NCBI RefSeq assembly: GCF_010731875.1
Contig: NZ_AP022595.1
Coordinates: forward strand, 1,860,001 to 1,924,000
Direction: 5' to 3'
From: Mycolicibacterium sarraceniae
GTDB lineage: Bacteria > Actinomycetota > Actinomycetes > Mycobacteriales > Mycobacteriaceae
Length of the DNA: 64,000 nucleotides
Numbering within the stretch: position 1 is the stretch's first letter; every line of letters begins with the position of its first letter. Under the pieces are notes generated by a model. That model did no database searches. It was not told the origin of the DNA and saw only the letters and a list, made by a program, of their open reading frames with translations. Of the stretch, positions 1 through 11,906 are shown piece by piece. A program made the translations under genes and the position numbers.

Positions 1-3000
1 TCCTCACCGATATCGGCGGAGAAGACGTGGACCCGGCAGTGTTGGAACCGTTCGGTGATGGCGTCGATGGCCTGCTGGGTCTCGGCATCGGGAGCGCGAC
101 GGCTGGTCAGCACGATGTCACCGGCCCCGAGTTGGGCCAGATACGACGCCGTGTGCAGGCCGAGCGCGCCGAGGCCACCGGTGATCAGGTAGCTCCGATC
201 GCCGCGCGGCTGCAGCGGTTTGGGCATCTGCACCACGATCTTGCCGATGTGCCGGGCCTGCTGCATGCGGCGGAAGGCGGTCCTGGCCTCGGTCAGCGGA
301 TAGACCTCGGCAGGCACCGGCGTCCACTCACCCTTGGCCAACCCGTCGGACACCTCGACCATCAGCCTCTGGATGTGGTCGGGATCGGTCATCATCGTCA
401 CGTCCAGCGCGACGATCTCGTAGGCGATATCGGGACGAAGCGCAGCCATCTGCTCAGTCGTCCAGATATCGCGCTTGGCGATCTCGGCGAACCGGCCGCC
501 CGTGGCGGTGGCTCGCACGGTGGCCTCGACGAAGCCCTCGTTGGTTAGGGAGTTGAGTACCACGTCAACACCCTTGCCGCCGGTATCCGCAAGGATCTGA
601 TCTGCGAAATCCGTTGACCGCGAGTCGTAGACGTACTCCACCCCCATCTGACGCAGAGTTTGGCGCTTGTACTTGCTGGCGGTGGCGAACACGGTCGCAC
701 CGTGCGCCCGAGCCATCTGCACCGCAGCCAACCCCACCCCACCGCTGGCGGCGTGGATGAGCACCTTGTCGCCGGGCTTGAGCTCGGCCCAGTCGAACGC
801 GAGCCGGACCGTCAGTGCCGCAGCGGGAATGGTCGCCGCGTCGACTGCGCTGATTCCGTCCGGCACCGTCGCGAGCAGCGGCGCGGGAACATTCAGCCGG
901 CTGGCGAACGCCCCCTGCATGGAGCCGAACACCCGCTGACCGACCTCGAAGCCGGTGACCTCGGAGCCCAATTCGGTCACGACACCGCACAGGTCGCCAC
1001 CGATCGGGCCCGGATCGCCCGGGTAGAGGCCGAGCACGTTGAGCACGTCACGGAAGTTGAGGCCGGCGGCCTCGATCCGGACCTGTACCTCGTTAGCCTT
1101 CGGCGGTTCCACCTCTGCCTCGGTGAGACGCAGGTTGTCGATCGCACCGCGCTCGGTGGGCGCCAGGGCGTAGTCGTCGCTTCGCGGCATCGGCAACTGG
1201 CCGTTACGGGCCCAGTGCAGCAGCCGCGACACCAGGAAACGTCCTTGGCGCACTGCCATTTCGGGCTCGACGACGGCTGTGCCGAGTGCACCGGCCAGCC
1301 AGCTCAGTGACTCATCGGTGGCGTCCCCGTCGACCAACCGGACCCGCAGTGTCGGCTGTTCGGCGATCAGGGTGCGGCCGAATCCCCACAGCGCGGCCTG
1401 CACCGGGTCCACCGGCTCACCGGGCTCGGTGGCGACGGCACGCTCGGTGACGATCCACAATCCGTCGCGCAGGCCCTCGGTCACCCCGGTCTGCGCGGCG
1501 CCGAGCAGGGTCGCGATCTCGGCCTCCAACCGGACGGCGAGCTCGTCTGTGGAGCCATCAGTTGCTGCCTGTCCGGAACTGCGCCAAACGATTCCGGTAA
1601 CCGGCGCGGCGCGCTCGGCAGCCTCGGCGAACACCCGCTGCCAGGACTGTGGGTCGTGCACATCGTCGACCGTGACAGCGCCGGGTAGCTCGGTGGCCAG
1701 CGTGTCGAAACCGGCGATCAGCCAGGTGCCCTTGGCCGTGCTGTTGTCGGCGTCTTCGGCCACGGGGGCCGCGATCTCTTGCCAGCCCAGGGTGTACAGC
1801 AACCGGGTCGAGTCACCGCCCAGGCCGCGCAGCAGCGCCTCCCGCGGGGCGCGCTTGACGGTGAACTCGCTGATCCCGCCCAGCACACGCCCGTCGCGGT
1901 CCACGAAATCGAGGTCGAAGACTTGGGTTTCGTTGTTGAGCGCGTTGGTATGCCAACGGGCCCGGCAGTAGAACCGCCGCGGCATCTTGTCCTGCACGTG
2001 GACCTGCCCATACCGCAGCGGCAGGAACAGATCGGTCAATCCCTGTTCGGCGGCGAGTGTCGCCGGGAAGGCCGGGAACGCCACGCCGGTGCACAAGTCG
2101 AGCAACACCGGGTGGATCGGCTCGCTGCCCAGGTGTTCTCCGAGTTCCTCGCCGACGGAGATATCACCGATCGCCTCACCCTCGCCAACCCACAACGATT
2201 TCAGCGAGGTGGACCAGATTGGGCCCCAGGCCAATTCCATATCGTGGAAGATGTCGAACAGTTCCTGAGGGCGGGTGCGGTTCATCTGCTCGGTCGCCTC
2301 GTCCGGCGACTGCGTGTTCTGCGGCGATCCCGCTTCGGGATCGGTGCCAGACAGCAGGGTTCCGTCGGAGTTCAGCGACCACTCGGCATCGCGGACACCG
2401 TAGGGCCGGCTGTGCACCTGGAATTTCCAGCCGTCATCGATCGGATGCAAGGTGAGCTGAACCTCGCGGGATGCCTTCTCCGGCAAGATGATCGGCTCGT
2501 AGAAGAAGACTTCCTTCACCCGCGCCGGTGCGCCGGCCGAGGCCAGTGCCATCGCCGCATAGGTCGCGCCGGGTACCACCACCGTGCCGTAGATGACGTG
2601 GTGGGCCAGCCACGGCTGCGTCTTGACCGATAGCACGGTGGTGTAGACGGTGTCCCCGGATGCGAGATCCTTGGCGCTGCCCAGGATGCCCGACGCGGCC
2701 GTACCGTCGGCCCGGATCCCCGAGGTCTTGGGCCAGTACCGACGGCGCTGGAACGGGTAGGTGGGCAGCTCAAGCCGCTGGCCCGGGGTGTGGTGTTTCG
2801 CGGCGAAGTCCGGCCGGTGCCCACAGATGTACGTCGCGGCAAGGGCTTCGGTGATCTGACGCTGAGCGTTGGAACCCTTGCGCAGTGACACGATCGCGCG
2901 CGGGGTGGCCGACGACTCCGGCCAGATCTGCAAGGCAGCCGCGGTCAGGATCGGCTGGGGACCGATCTCCATCACTACCGAGCATCCCAGCGCGGCAACC

Positions 3001-6000
3001 GTGCGCACACTTTCGGTGAACTGGACGGGCTGGCGAGAATGCCGGCGCCAATACTGTGCGTCGATCGGCGTCTCGCTGGTGAGCATGGCGCCGGTCCGGT
3101 TGCAGACCAGGGGCCGTGAGGGCACGGCGTAATCGAATTGCTTTGCGAACGACTCGAATTCGTCCAGGACCGGATCCAGCAACTCCGAATGGAAGGCGTG
3201 GCTGGTCTCCAACCAGGTGCAGCGGGTGCCATCCTCGCTGCAGGTGGCGACGATCTGTTCCAGATCCTCACCCGGGCCTGACAGCACCGTGTTGCGGCCG
3301 TTATAGGCGCCGACCGAAACTCGCGGGAAGGCCGTCGCCGCCCGTTCCACGTATTCCGGATCGGCGAATACCGCCACCATCCGGCCACCGGCGGGAAGGC
3401 TGCCGAAGAGCCGACCGCGTTCGGCGATCAACGTGGCACCGTCCTCCAGGCTGAACACGCCGGCCACGCATGCAGCGGCGTACTGGCCCACGCTGTGCCC
3501 CAGCACCACGTCCGGCTCGATCCCCCAGGACTGCCAGAGTCGGGCCAGCCCCATCTCGACGGCGAAGATCGCCGGCTGGGCAAACGAGGTGTGTCGCAGC
3601 GTTTCAACGGCCTCGCGGTCGCTGGAGAACAAGACCTCCAGCAGCGGCCGGGGCAGCATCGGGTCAACTGCTTGCGCGCAACGACGCATCGTGTCGTCGA
3701 ATACCGGTTCAGTGTCGAACAATTCGCGCGCCATACCCGGATACTGGCTGCCCTGTCCGGGGAAGAACCAGGCCGTTGTCGGCGGGTCGGTGCATTCGCC
3801 TCGTAGCACGCCCGGGCGCAGCCGGTTCGCCACCAGATCGTCCAGTAGCAGCTTGGCTTCGTGGCTGGACGTCGCGACCACCGCGGCCCGGTGCTCGAAG
3901 TGGGACCGTCCGGCTCCTGCGGTGAAACACACATCGGCCAGCGGAGCGTCCGGATGGGCGTCCAGCCAGGTGGAGTAGCGCTGCGCCAGCGCGACCAGGC
4001 CTTGCGCGGAGCGTGCCGATAGCGGCAACAGGCTCAACGGTTCGCGGACGGTCTCGACTGTGGTTGCGGTATCGCCGGATTCGTCGGCTATTTCGTCGGC
4101 GTCGGTTCCCAGCGGTTGCGGCGCCTCTTCGATCAGCACGTGTGCGTTGGTTCCGGTGAAGCCGAACGAGCTGACGCCTGCGCGTCGCGGCCGGCCGTCG
4201 GTGTGCCACGGCGTCGCCGTGTCCACCACCCGCACCGGCAGCGAGTCCCATGGTATGTGCGGTGACGGGTTCTGGAAGTGCAGGTTCTGCGGGAGCAGTT
4301 CGTGCTGCAACGACAACACGACCTTGACCAGCCCCGCTACGCCAGCGGCGGACTCGAGGTGCCCGATGTTGGTCTTGGCCGTTCCCATCAGCAGCGGCCG
4401 GTTCGGGTCGCGGCCTGCGCCGTAGACCGCCGCGGCCGCCTGCACCTCGATCGGATCACCCAGTGGAGTACCGGTGCCATGCGCTTCGAGATAGTCGACG
4501 TCCGCGCCAGTGAGGCCGGCACGAGTCAGCGCCGCGGTGATAAGCCGCTGTTGCGCAACACCATTGGGCACCGTCAAACCGCTGGAAGCGCCATCCTGGT
4601 TGACCGCGCTGCTGCGGATGACCGCGCAGACCCGGTCACCGTCGCGTTGCGCGTCGCAGAGCCGCTTGAGTACCAGGATGCCGCAACCCTCACCGCGCGC
4701 GTAGCCGTCGGCGGCCGCGTCGAAGGTCTTGCATCGACCGTCGGGGGCCAGCATCCGCGCGCGGGATGCGGCGACGATGGACGCCGGGCTGAGCAGGACG
4801 TTGACACCACCGGCCAGGGCCATGTCGCAATCACCCGAGTGCAGAGCCTGGGAGGCTTGATGGACCGCTACCAGCGACGAGCTGCAGGCGGTGTCCACCG
4901 CCATCGCGGGGCCTTCCAGGCCGAGAGTGAAGGCCACTCGGCCGGCAATGGCGTTGAGCGCGTTGCCGGTGATGAAATGCGCTTCGAGGTTCTCGACCGA
5001 TTCGCCGGAGAGCAGATGCGAATATTCGTTCGCGCCGACGCCGACGAACACGCCGGTTCGGCTGCCGCGCAGGGCAGACGGCGCGTATCCGGCGCGTTCC
5101 AAACCCTCCCAGGCGATTTCGAGCATCAGGCGCTGCTGCGGATCAATCCAGACGGCCTCGCGCGGCGATATGCCGAAGAACTCCGGGTCGAACCCATCGA
5201 CGCTGTCCAGGTATCCGCCGCTGCGGGTGTAGATCTTGCCCGGCATCTGCTGATCGGGGTCGTAGAACTCGTCGACGTCGAAGCGGTCCTCGGGGATCTC
5301 ACTGATCGCATCCACCCCGCCGGACAGCACATCCCAATAGGCGTCGACATCGGGTGAGCCGGGGAACCGGCACGCCACCGCGATGATGGCGATCGGCTCA
5401 TCGGTCGCCGAGGTTGCCAGCGAGGTCGGCTGGGCCGCAAGCTGACTGCCGGCCCGTTCGTTGAGGTTGAGCACATCGGACAACAGGTGGTCGGCCACAT
5501 CGGTCAGCCGCGGGAAGTCCATCGCCAGGGTGACCGGCAGTTCTTTACCGACCGCCTGCTCCAGGCGGCGGCGCAGTTCCACGGCCATCAGCGAATCCAT
5601 GCCAAGGTCGAAGAACCCGGCTTCTTCGCGGATCTCCGACGCGTCGGTGCGGGTCACTTCCGCGACGGTGTTGCGCAAGTAGTCCAGGACGAGTTTCTTG
5701 CGCTGCTGCACCGGTGCCGCGGTGAGCTGTTCGACAAGCCGGGTTGTCCCGGATGCCGGCGCTGTCGCGGCCACCGATTCGGGCACCTCACGGCCCACCT
5801 CGGCCAGTAGGGCACGCCGGCCGGCCTGCAGGTAGATCGGCAAGAACCGGGCCCAGTCGATCCGTGCGACCACGGCCTGTGAGGGTCCCTGCGAACCGGC
5901 GGAAGCCATGACCTCGGCCATCCCGGCCAGTGCGTCCGACGGCGACAGGGTGCGGATGCCGCGCCGGTCCAGCTGGGTCCGGGCGTCCTGGTCGGCCATG

Positions 6001-9000
6001 CCCGCCGACCACGGGCCGAAGTTGACGCTGATACCGGGAATGCCCCGCTCGCGCAGGTGCCAGGTCAATCCGTCGAGGAAGGCGTTCGCCGCGCTGTAGG
6101 CGCTCTGGCCGTAGCTGCCCCACACCGAGGAGATCGATGAGGTGGACAATAAGAAATCCAGCTGTAGGTCTGCGCTTGCCTCGCTCAGATTCCAAGCGCC
6201 CCAGACCTTCCCAGAGAACACCCGATCAATGTCGGTGCTTTCGAGAGAGCTCAGCGGGGTGGTGTCGTTCTCGCCGGCGGCGTGTACGATACCGGCCAGC
6301 CGGGGAAGTTCGGCCTGCACCGTGGCGAGCAGGCGTGCGACATCGTGCGGATCGGCGACGTCGGCGGCGATCACCCGGACGGTGCAGCCGTGCTGCTCGC
6401 GGAGAATCTCGATGCGACGTTGCGCGGCCTCGCCCGGTGCGCGCCGACTGGTGAGCACCAGCTGGCGGGCGCCGTGCGCGGCCAGGTACCCGGCGATCTC
6501 CAGGCCGAGCGCTCCCAGGCCGCCGGTCACCAGATATGTTGCGTCGGAACGCAGTTCCAGCGGTGTCGAGTTCGGCTGGCCGGTGCGACGGATCAGCCGG
6601 GGAACGTGCACGGTGTCGCCGCGAAGGGCGATCTGGTCTTCGCCAGATGAGGCCGTGACGACCTGCTTGATCAACCGTGACCACTCGTCAGCGCTACGGC
6701 TGGACAGGTCGATGAGGCCGCCCCACACCTGCGGATACTCCAGCGCGGCGGCGCGGCAGAATCCCCACAGGCTGCTCTGCTCGGGTGCAACCGTGTCATC
6801 GCCGGTAACATGTTGCGCACCATGGGTTGTCACCCAGATCGGGGTGCGTAGTTCAGCAGCGGCCGCGGCGCGGAACAGTCGCTGGGTGCCACCCAGGACA
6901 CGGTGTTGCATGCGTAGCAGCGAGCGCATCGACGTCGCGCCGTCGGACTCCAGCGCGGCGATATGCAGGATCCGCAGTCCCGGCTCGTCGTGTACCGCAG
7001 TGCGTAATTCATCGACCAGGCGTTCCTCGTCGGCGTCGGACACCGGCAGTCCGAGGATGCGGTGCCGGTGGCCATTGGAGGTCAGCGCATCGATCACAGG
7101 CTGCATCGAGGCGGCGTCATCGCCGATGAGCAGCCACGCGGCTCCCTCGCCGATCTCGGCGGGGGAGGAGTTCGTGGACCGCTCCCAGCGGATCTCATAG
7201 CGGATGTCAGCGATCGATTGTGCGCTTCGCTGCCGGTTATGTTGGGCCGCAAGCTTGTTGAGCACATCGGCGGTTGTCAGACTGGTGCCTGCCGCATCGA
7301 GCAGGGCAGCGAGTTCCTCGATGCGGCCGTCCTCGAGCAGTTGGACCGCTTCGGTGCGCGCCGTGTCAGCGGCGGCCGTCTGGTTTTGTTTGGCGGTGAA
7401 CCAGTACTGGCGATGCTGGAAGGGATAGGTCGGCAGATCGACTTTGTGCGCGGGCTCGGCTATCAGCGCACCGAAGTCGGGCAGATGTCCGGCTACGTAG
7501 GCTCCCGCCAGGGCCTCGGTGACCTGGCGGTGGTCGGCACCATTGCGACGCAGCGACGGGACAGCCTTGGGTGCGGTCGCCGGGTCCGGCCAGGCGCGCA
7601 GGGCCGCGGCGGTGAGCACCGGCTGCGGGCCTACCTCGAGCAGCAGTGTGCAGCCAAGTTCAGCAAGTGTCGCAACACTTTTCGCGAATTGGACCGGCTG
7701 ACGCGCGTGGCGGCGCCAGTAGGTGCCGTCCAGGGTGGCGTTGCGCCCCAGCGTGGCGCCCGTCCGGTTGCAGATCAGAATCCGCTGCGGTGAACCGAAT
7801 GTGAACTCGTTCGCATAAGACTCGAAAGCGTCGAGAGCCGGATCCAGCAGTGACGAGTGGAACGCGTGGCTGGTGTCGAGCCAGTCGCAGCGGGCCCCGT
7901 CATCGGACAGCGTGGCAACCGCCTGCTCCAGGTCGGCGGCGGGTCCGGACAGCACGGTGTTGGCACCGTTGTAGGCGGCCACCGACAGACGGGGGTATTC
8001 GTCGGTGAGGCGTTCGACGCGGTCCGGGTCGGCGAAGATTGCCGCCATCCGCCCGCCTGCGGGCAAATCTCCGAAGAGCCGCCCCCGCTCGGCGAGCAAT
8101 CGCGCGCCGTCTTCGAGGCTGAATACGCCTGCGACACAAGCCGCCGAATATTGGCCGACGCTGTGTCCGAGCACCACATCGGGTTCGAAGCCACGCGCCT
8201 GCCACAGCCGGGCCAGGCTCATCTCCACCGCGAACAGCGCGGGCTGGGCATGCCGCGTCTGCTTCAGCTCCTCGGTGCCGTCAAGATCAAAGATGATGTC
8301 CAGCAACGGTTTATCGAGCACATCGGCCACGGCCTCGGCGCACCGGGTCATCGTCTCGGCGAACACCGGTTCAGTTTCGAAGAGCTCTTGGGTCATACCG
8401 GCGTACTGGCTGCCCTGTCCGGGGAACAGCCACGCCGTCTTCGGCGTGTCCACGCTGTCGCCGCGCACCAGCCCAGGCGCCGGGAGGTCGTCAGCCAGGG
8501 CCCCAAGCAATTCACGGGCGGACTCGAGGGAATTGACCACCAGGGCGGCCCGGTGCTCGAAGTGCGCGCGGCCGGCGCCGGCCGTCAGGCACACGTCGGC
8601 CAAGGTGGCTTCCGGATGTTCGCTCAGCCAGCTGCGGTAGTGCTCGGCGTTCTGGACCAGGGCGGCCGGGGTGCGAGCGGACAGCGGAAGGACCATGAAC
8701 CGGCGGTCATCGGCCGCGGGCGCGGGGGTAGCCGGTGTTGCCAGTGGTGCCTCTTCGAGGATGACGTGTGCGTTGGTGCCGGAGAAACCGAACGAGCTGA
8801 TGCCCGCGATACGGGGCTTCTCGGAGCGTTCCCAGGCCACCGACTCCTCGACGACGCGCACGGGGATCCGATCCCAGGGAATGTGCGGTGACGGATTGCG
8901 GAAGTTCAGGTGCTTGGGCAGCTCCTGATGCTCCAGGGACAAGACCACCTTGAGGACACCGGCGACGCCCGCGGCGGCTTCCAGGTGGCCGATGTTCGTC

Positions 9001-10061
9001 TTCGCCGAACCGATCAGCAGCGGCTGGTCTGCGTCGCGGCCTTTGCCCAGGGTGGCAGCTGCGGCCTGGACCTCGATGGGATCGCCCAGCGAGGTGCCGG
9101 TGCCGTGCGCTTCCAGGTAGCCGATATCGCTGGGGGCCAGCCCCGCCGATGCCAGCGCCGCACCGATCACCCGCTGTTGGGCGACCCCGTTCGGCACGGT
9201 GAGACCTCCCGATGCGCCGTCCTGATTGACCGCGCTACCGCGGATCACGGCCCGGATGTGGTCACCGTCGCGGATCGCGTCTTCGAGCCGCTTGATGGCG
9301 ATCACGCCGCAGCCCTCACCGCGCACGTAGCCGTCGGCTGCCGCGTCGAACGTCTTGCAGCGGCCGTCAGCCGCCAGCATCCGGGAGTGCGAGAAGGTGA
9401 TCATGGTGGCTGGGCTGAGAATGACGTTCACCCCGCCGGCCAGCGCGAGGTCGCATTCGCCCAGCCGCAGCGCTTGGCAGGCCTGGTGGATCGCCACCAG
9501 CGACGAGCTGCACGCGGTGTCGACGGTGACCGCGGGGCCGTGTAGTCCCAGCCGATAGCTGATCCGGCCGGCTGCCGCCGCGCTGGATGTGCCGATCGCC
9601 AGATAGGCCTCGATCTCGGGGTAGGTCAGGGCGTCTGATGCCATCCCCAGGAAGTCATGGGTGGCCAAACCGATGAAAACGCCGGTGCGGGTGTTCGCCA
9701 AAGTCGTTGGCGCGGTACCGCTATGTTCGACAGCGCGCCACGCGGTCTCCAGCAGCAGTCGATGCTGTGGATCCATCACGTTGGCTTCGCGGGCCGATAC
9801 TCCGAAGAACGGTGCGTCGAAGCCGCAGACGTCGTCGACGAACCCGGCGCGCCGGGTGACGATCTTGCCGGGAGCGTCTGGGTCCGGATCGAAGAATTCC
9901 TCGACGTCCCATCGGTCTCGAGGCACCTCGGTGACCGCATCCCGGCCGCCCTGCAGAAGGTCCCAGTACTGTTCTGCGTCCGCGGCTCCGGGGAAGCGGG
10001 CCGCGTACCCGACGATCGCGAAGCGGGGTGGCTGCTGCGTCGGATGTTCGGTTAATGCCAT
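1..10061 (-). CDS. pks: Bimodular type I polyketide synthase of the TPP (phleic acid) locus, 3' end outside window
   Basis: The reading frame is open from an ATG at 10061 (GGAGAG Shine-Dalgarno about 9 nt upstream) to the window edge, 3353 codons, so the C-terminus is missing. Domains in order: KS1 (DTACSSS, Cys near residue 184), AT1 (GHSVG near 632, HAFH near 733), KR1 (Rossmann TGGLGALG near 1175, preceded by a structural KR half and no DH), ACP1 (LGMDSL near 1484), KS2 (Cys near 1726), AT2 (GHSVG near 2187, HAFH), DH2 ([10 protein letters not shown] near 2490), ER2 (about 2990-3250) and the start of KR2 ([10 protein letters not shown] near 3287). HAFH in both ATs predicts malonyl-CoA, hence an unbranched chain. 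This fits phleic acids of trehalose polyphleates and not the methyl-branched acids made by M. tuberculosis Pks3/4. About 350 residues (rest of KR2, ACP2) should lie left of the window. Divergent from papA3. Confidence 0.93.
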   Translation of the reverse strand, partial: MALTEHPTQQPPRFAIVGYAARFPGAADAEQYWDLLQGGRDAVTEVPRDRWDVEEFFDPDPDAPGKIVTRRAGFVDDVCGFDAPFFGVSAREANVMDPQHRLLLETAWRAVEHSGTAPTTLANTRTGVFIGLATHDFLGMASDALTYPEIEAYLAIGTSSAAAAGRISYRLGLHGPAVTVDTACSSSLVAIHQACQALRLGECDLALAGGVNVILSPATMITFSHSRMLAADGRCKTFDAAADGYVRGEGCGVIAIKRLEDAIRDGDHIRAVIRGSAVNQDGASGGLTVPNGVAQQRVIGAALASAGLAPSDIGYLEAHGTGTSLGDPIEVQAAAATLGKGRDADQPLLIGSAKTNIGHLEAAAGVAGVLKVVLSLEHQELPKHLNFRNPSPHIPWDRIPVRVVEESVAWERSEKPRIAGISSFGFSGTNAHVILEEAPLATPATPAPAADDRRFMVLPLSARTPAALVQNAEHYRSWLSEHPEATLADVCLTAGAGRAHFEHRAALVVNSLESARELLGALADDLPAPGLVRGDSVDTPKTAWLFPGQGSQYAGMTQELFETEPVFAETMTRCAEAVADVLDKPLLDIIFDLDGTEELKQTRHAQPALFAVEMSLARLWQARGFEPDVVLGHSVGQYSAACVAGVFSLEDGARLLAERGRLFGDLPAGGRMAAIFADPDRVERLTDEYPRLSVAAYNGANTVLSGPAADLEQAVATLSDDGARCDWLDTSHAFHSSLLDPALDAFESYANEFTFGSPQRILICNRTGATLGRNATLDGTYWRRHARQPVQFAKSVATLAELGCTLLLEVGPQPVLTAAALRAWPDPATAPKAVPSLRRNGADHRQVTEALAGAYVAGHLPDFGALIAEPAHKVDLPTYPFQHRQYWFTAKQNQTAAADTARTEAVQLLEDGRIEELAALLDAAGTSLTTADVLNKLAAQHNRQRSAQSIADIRYEIRWERSTNSSPAEIGEGAAWLLIGDDAASMQPVIDALTSNGHRHRILGLPVSDADEERLVDELRTAVHDEPGLRILHIAALESDGATSMRSLLRMQHRVLGGTQRLFRAAAAAELRTPIWVTTHGAQHVTGDDTVAPEQSSLWGFCRAAALEYPQVWGGLIDLSSRSADEWSRLIKQVVTASSGEDQIALRGDTVHVPRLIRRTGQPNSTPLELRSDATYLVTGGLGALGLEIAGYLAAHGARQLVLTSRRAPGEAAQRRIEILREQHGCTVRVIAADVADPHDVARLLATVQAELPRLAGIVHAAGENDTTPLSSLESTDIDRVFSGKVWGAWNLSEASADLQLDFLLSTSSISSVWGSYGQSAYSAANAFLDGLTWHLRERGIPGISVNFGPWSAGMADQDARTQLDRRGIRTLSPSDALAGMAEVMASAGSQGPSQAVVARIDWARFLPIYLQAGRRALLAEVGREVPESVAATAPASGTTRLVEQLTAAPVQQRKKLVLDYLRNTVAEVTRTDASEIREEAGFFDLGMDSLMAVELRRRLEQAVGKELPVTLAMDFPRLTDVADHLLSDVLNLNERAGSQLAAQPTSLATSATDEPIAIIAVACRFPGSPDVDAYWDVLSGGVDAISEIPEDRFDVDEFYDPDQQMPGKIYTRSGGYLDSVDGFDPEFFGISPREAVWIDPQQRLMLEIAWEGLERAGYAPSALRGSRTGVFVGVGANEYSHLLSGESVENLEAHFITGNALNAIAGRVAFTLGLEGPAMAVDTACSSSLVAVHQASQALHSGDCDMALAGGVNVLLSPASIVAASRARMLAPDGRCKTFDAAADGYARGEGCGILVLKRLCDAQRDGDRVCAVIRSSAVNQDGASSGLTVPNGVAQQRLITAALTRAGLTGADVDYLEAHGTGTPLGDPIEVQAAAAVYGAGRDPNRPLLMGTAKTNIGHLESAAGVAGLVKVVLSLQHELLPQNLHFQNPSPHIPWDSLPVRVVDTATPWHTDGRPRRAGVSSFGFTGTNAHVLIEEAPQPLGTDADEIADESGDTATTVETVREPLSLLPLSARSAQGLVALAQRYSTWLDAHPDAPLADVCFTAGAGRSHFEHRAAVVATSSHEAKLLLDDLVANRLRPGVLRGECTDPPTTAWFFPGQGSQYPGMARELFDTEPVFDDTMRRCAQAVDPMLPRPLLEVLFSSDREAVETLRHTSFAQPAIFAVEMGLARLWQSWGIEPDVVLGHSVGQYAAACVAGVFSLEDGATLIAERGRLFGSLPAGGRMVAVFADPEYVERAATAFPRVSVGAYNGRNTVLSGPGEDLEQIVATCSEDGTRCTWLETSHAFHSELLDPVLDEFESFAKQFDYAVPSRPLVCNRTGAMLTSETPIDAQYWRRHSRQPVQFTESVRTVAALGCSVVMEIGPQPILTAAALQIWPESSATPRAIVSLRKGSNAQRQITEALAATYICGHRPDFAAKHHTPGQRLELPTYPFQRRRYWPKTSGIRADGTAASGILGSAKDLASGDTVYTTVLSVKTQPWLAHHVIYGTVVVPGATYAAMALASAGAPARVKEVFFYEPIILPEKASREVQLTLHPIDDGWKFQVHSRPYGVRDAEWSLNSDGTLLSGTDPEAGSPQNTQSPDEATEQMNRTRPQELFDIFHDMELAWGPIWSTSLKSLWVGEGEAIGDISVGEELGEHLGSEPIHPVLLDLCTGVAFPAFPATLAAEQGLTDLFLPLRYGQVHVQDKMPRRFYCRARWHTNALNNETQVFDLDFVDRDGRVLGGISEFTVKRAPREALLRGLGGDSTRLLYTLGWQEIAAPVAEDADNSTAKGTWLIAGFDTLATELPGAVTVDDVHDPQSWQRVFAEAAERAAPVTGIVWRSSGQAATDGSTDELAVRLEAEIATLLGAAQTGVTEGLRDGLWIVTERAVATEPGEPVDPVQAALWGFGRTLIAEQPTLRVRLVDGDATDESLSWLAGALGTAVVEPEMAVRQGRFLVSRLLHWARNGQLPMPRSDDYALAPTERGAIDNLRLTEAEVEPPKANEVQVRIEAAGLNFRDVLNVLGLYPGDPGPIGGDLCGVVTELGSEVTGFEVGQRVFGSMQGAFASRLNVPAPLLATVPDGISAVDAATIPAAALTVRLAFDWAELKPGDKVLIHAASGGVGLAAVQMARAHGATVFATASKYKRQTLRQMGVEYVYDSRSTDFADQILADTGGKGVDVVLNSLTNEGFVEATVRATATGGRFAEIAKRDIWTTEQMAALRPDIAYEIVALDVTMMTDPDHIQRLMVEVSDGLAKGEWTPVPAEVYPLTEARTAFRRMQQARHIGKIVVQMPKPLQPRGDRSYLITGGLGALGLHTASYLAQLGAGDIVLTSRRAPDAETQQAIDAITERFQHCRVHVFSADIGE

Positions 10062-10437
10062 CAGGTTGTGCTCTCCGCGTCGGGCCGGTATGACGTCGAT
10101 CTGGTCGATACCAATCTGGCTCGATCCACTCTGGGAGACCACGTCAGGCCCAGGATTGCTTCCGAACGGCCACGGCCCGGTCATCTCCCGACAGCGACGG
10201 CCGGCACATCTCCCGTCGGCAAGTATTGCATGTGCGTTGCTGACCGACGCGCTTTCGGGCGCCGGTCACAGCGGCTCCATCGCTAGCCGCGCAGGGCCGT
10301 GGATCGGCCCCCGGCACCGCCTCTGAGCTGGCCCATCGGGTCGTTAGGCGACCGTCTCAGCCGCAGGCGCTATGTTGGTCTGGCCACTAACGTTGCCGGT
10401 CCTGAGGCCGTAGCCGCGGCGACCTGGGAGGGAAATA
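10062..10437. promoter_or_regulatory. Divergent intergenic region between pks and papA3
   Basis: These 376 bp separate the outward-facing starts of pks (minus) and papA3 (plus), so promoters for both arms of the lipid locus must lie here. No ORF with convincing protein character is seen. A short inverted repeat GGTCG-N5-CGACC lies around 10345 and a weak TATGTT -10 candidate around 10372, but neither is strong. A purine-rich GGGAGG at 10426-10432 serves papA3. The regulatory role is inferred from position only. Confidence 0.4.
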
Positions 10438-11847
10438 TTGCAAATCGGGAAGATTTCGATCGGCACAATCGATGATTGGTCGCCGAGACCCGGTGTGGTG
10501 ACGTCGTGGCGGCCGACAAGTGCCGCCATGGAAAAGGCTCGGCAAGCCCCGGTCAGTTCGGTGCCTGTCAGCTATATGCAGGGTCAGCATATTCGCGGCG
10601 TCTACGAGCAGGACGCCGCCGGGCTCGACTATTCACGCCAAATCATCGCTACCTGCGAAGTGCCAGGTCAATGCGATATTTCCGCCATGACTCAAGCCCT
10701 GAACGCGTATTTGCGCCGCCATGACACATATCGGAGTTGGTTTGAATACTCCGGTTCCGGCGATATTGTCCGGCGCACGATCGCCGATGCCGTGGATATT
10801 GAATTTGAGCCTGTTGAATTCGGCGAGATGGCCGCCGAAGACGCGCGCAAACATATCGTCGATATTCCGACTCCACTGGAATGGGGTTGCTTTTCCTTCG
10901 GGGTTGTCCAGAGCGCGGATCACTTCGATTTCTATGCCAGTATCGACCACGTCCACGGAGACGCGGCGTTGATCGGAATCACCATGCTGGAAGCGCACGG
11001 CATGTACACGTCGTTGACGCTGACCGGTCAGCCGATGCCCTTGCCGGAGGCCGGCAGCTTCGACGACTTTTGTCGCCAGGAGCACCACGCGAGCGCGGAT
11101 CTGACCGTCGATTCGCCGGAGGTTCGGGCCTGGATTGAGTTTGCCGAGAACAACAATGGGACGCTGCCGGAGTTCCCGCTGCCGCTGGGCAACCCGCGGG
11201 AGCCGACGGTCGCCGACATGGTCGGCGATATGATCATGGACGCCGCACAGACTGCGCGATTCGAAGCCGCCTGCACGGCGGCCGGAGTCCGCTTCGTTGG
11301 TGGCCTGTTCGCCTGCACGGCAATGACGGATCACGAATTCACGGGTGCGGCAACATATTACGGACTCACGCCGAGAGATACCCGCAGGACCACCGACAAC
11401 TTCACCACCCAGGGGTGGTTCACCGGTCTGGTCCCGATCACCGTCCCGATCGCCGCGACGTCATTCGGTGAAGCCGCCTGGGCGGCGCAGACGTCGTTCG
11501 ACACCGGCGTGAGGCTGGCCAGGGTTCCGTATTACCGGGTGCTGGAGTTGGCGCCGTGGTTGGACAAGCCGTCGCCGAACTTCCCGGTCTCGAACTTTCT
11601 GCACGGCGGCGCCGCGCCGCTCAACGCTGTGCTCGCCGCCGCTGACATGGGCTACTCGAACAATATCGGCATCTACTCCGACGGCCGGTTCTCCTATCAG
11701 CTGACGATCTATATATTCCGGTACGAGGCCGGTACCGCGATGTCGGTGATGTTCCCGGACAACCCGATCGCCCAGAAGTCGGTCGGTCGGTACATAGCAG
11801 CGATGAAATCGGTGTGCGGGCGGGTCGCCGACGGCGGACATTGGTGA
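10438..11847 (+). CDS. papA3: PapA3-type acyltransferase (polyketide-associated protein)
   Basis: 469 residues, the usual PapA length. The start is a TTG preceded by GGGAGG with 5 nt spacing. The condensation-domain HxxxD motif appears as DHVHGDA around residue 170. PapA enzymes transfer acyl groups onto trehalose or other lipid hydroxyls. In the homologous M. tuberculosis locus PapA3 acylates trehalose with palmitoyl and mycolipenoyl groups, and in M. smegmatis the PapA3 of the TPP locus makes the diacyltrehalose precursor. Position between a divergent PKS and mmpL10 supports that role. Subfamily assignment rests on context more than on residues that discriminate PapA types. Confidence 0.88.
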   Translation: MQIGKISIGTIDDWSPRPGVVTSWRPTSAAMEKARQAPVSSVPVSYMQGQHIRGVYEQDAAGLDYSRQIIATCEVPGQCDISAMTQALNAYLRRHDTYRSWFEYSGSGDIVRRTIADAVDIEFEPVEFGEMAAEDARKHIVDIPTPLEWGCFSFGVVQSADHFDFYASIDHVHGDAALIGITMLEAHGMYTSLTLTGQPMPLPEAGSFDDFCRQEHHASADLTVDSPEVRAWIEFAENNNGTLPEFPLPLGNPREPTVADMVGDMIMDAAQTARFEAACTAAGVRFVGGLFACTAMTDHEFTGAATYYGLTPRDTRRTTDNFTTQGWFTGLVPITVPIAATSFGEAAWAAQTSFDTGVRLARVPYYRVLELAPWLDKPSPNFPVSNFLHGGAAPLNAVLAAADMGYSNNIGIYSDGRFSYQLTIYIFRYEAGTAMSVMFPDNPIAQKSVGRYIAAMKSVCGRVADGGHW

Positions 11848-11906
11848 CGACTTGCGAGTAGCGAGACCTCACGAGACACAGGTGAGGGCAGCCGGATGAG
11901 GACGAC

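Noticed and set aside
1779..2633. 284-codon plus-strand frame inside the PKS
   Set aside because: Shadow of the minus-strand PKS, which is continuous through DH2 and ER2 here.
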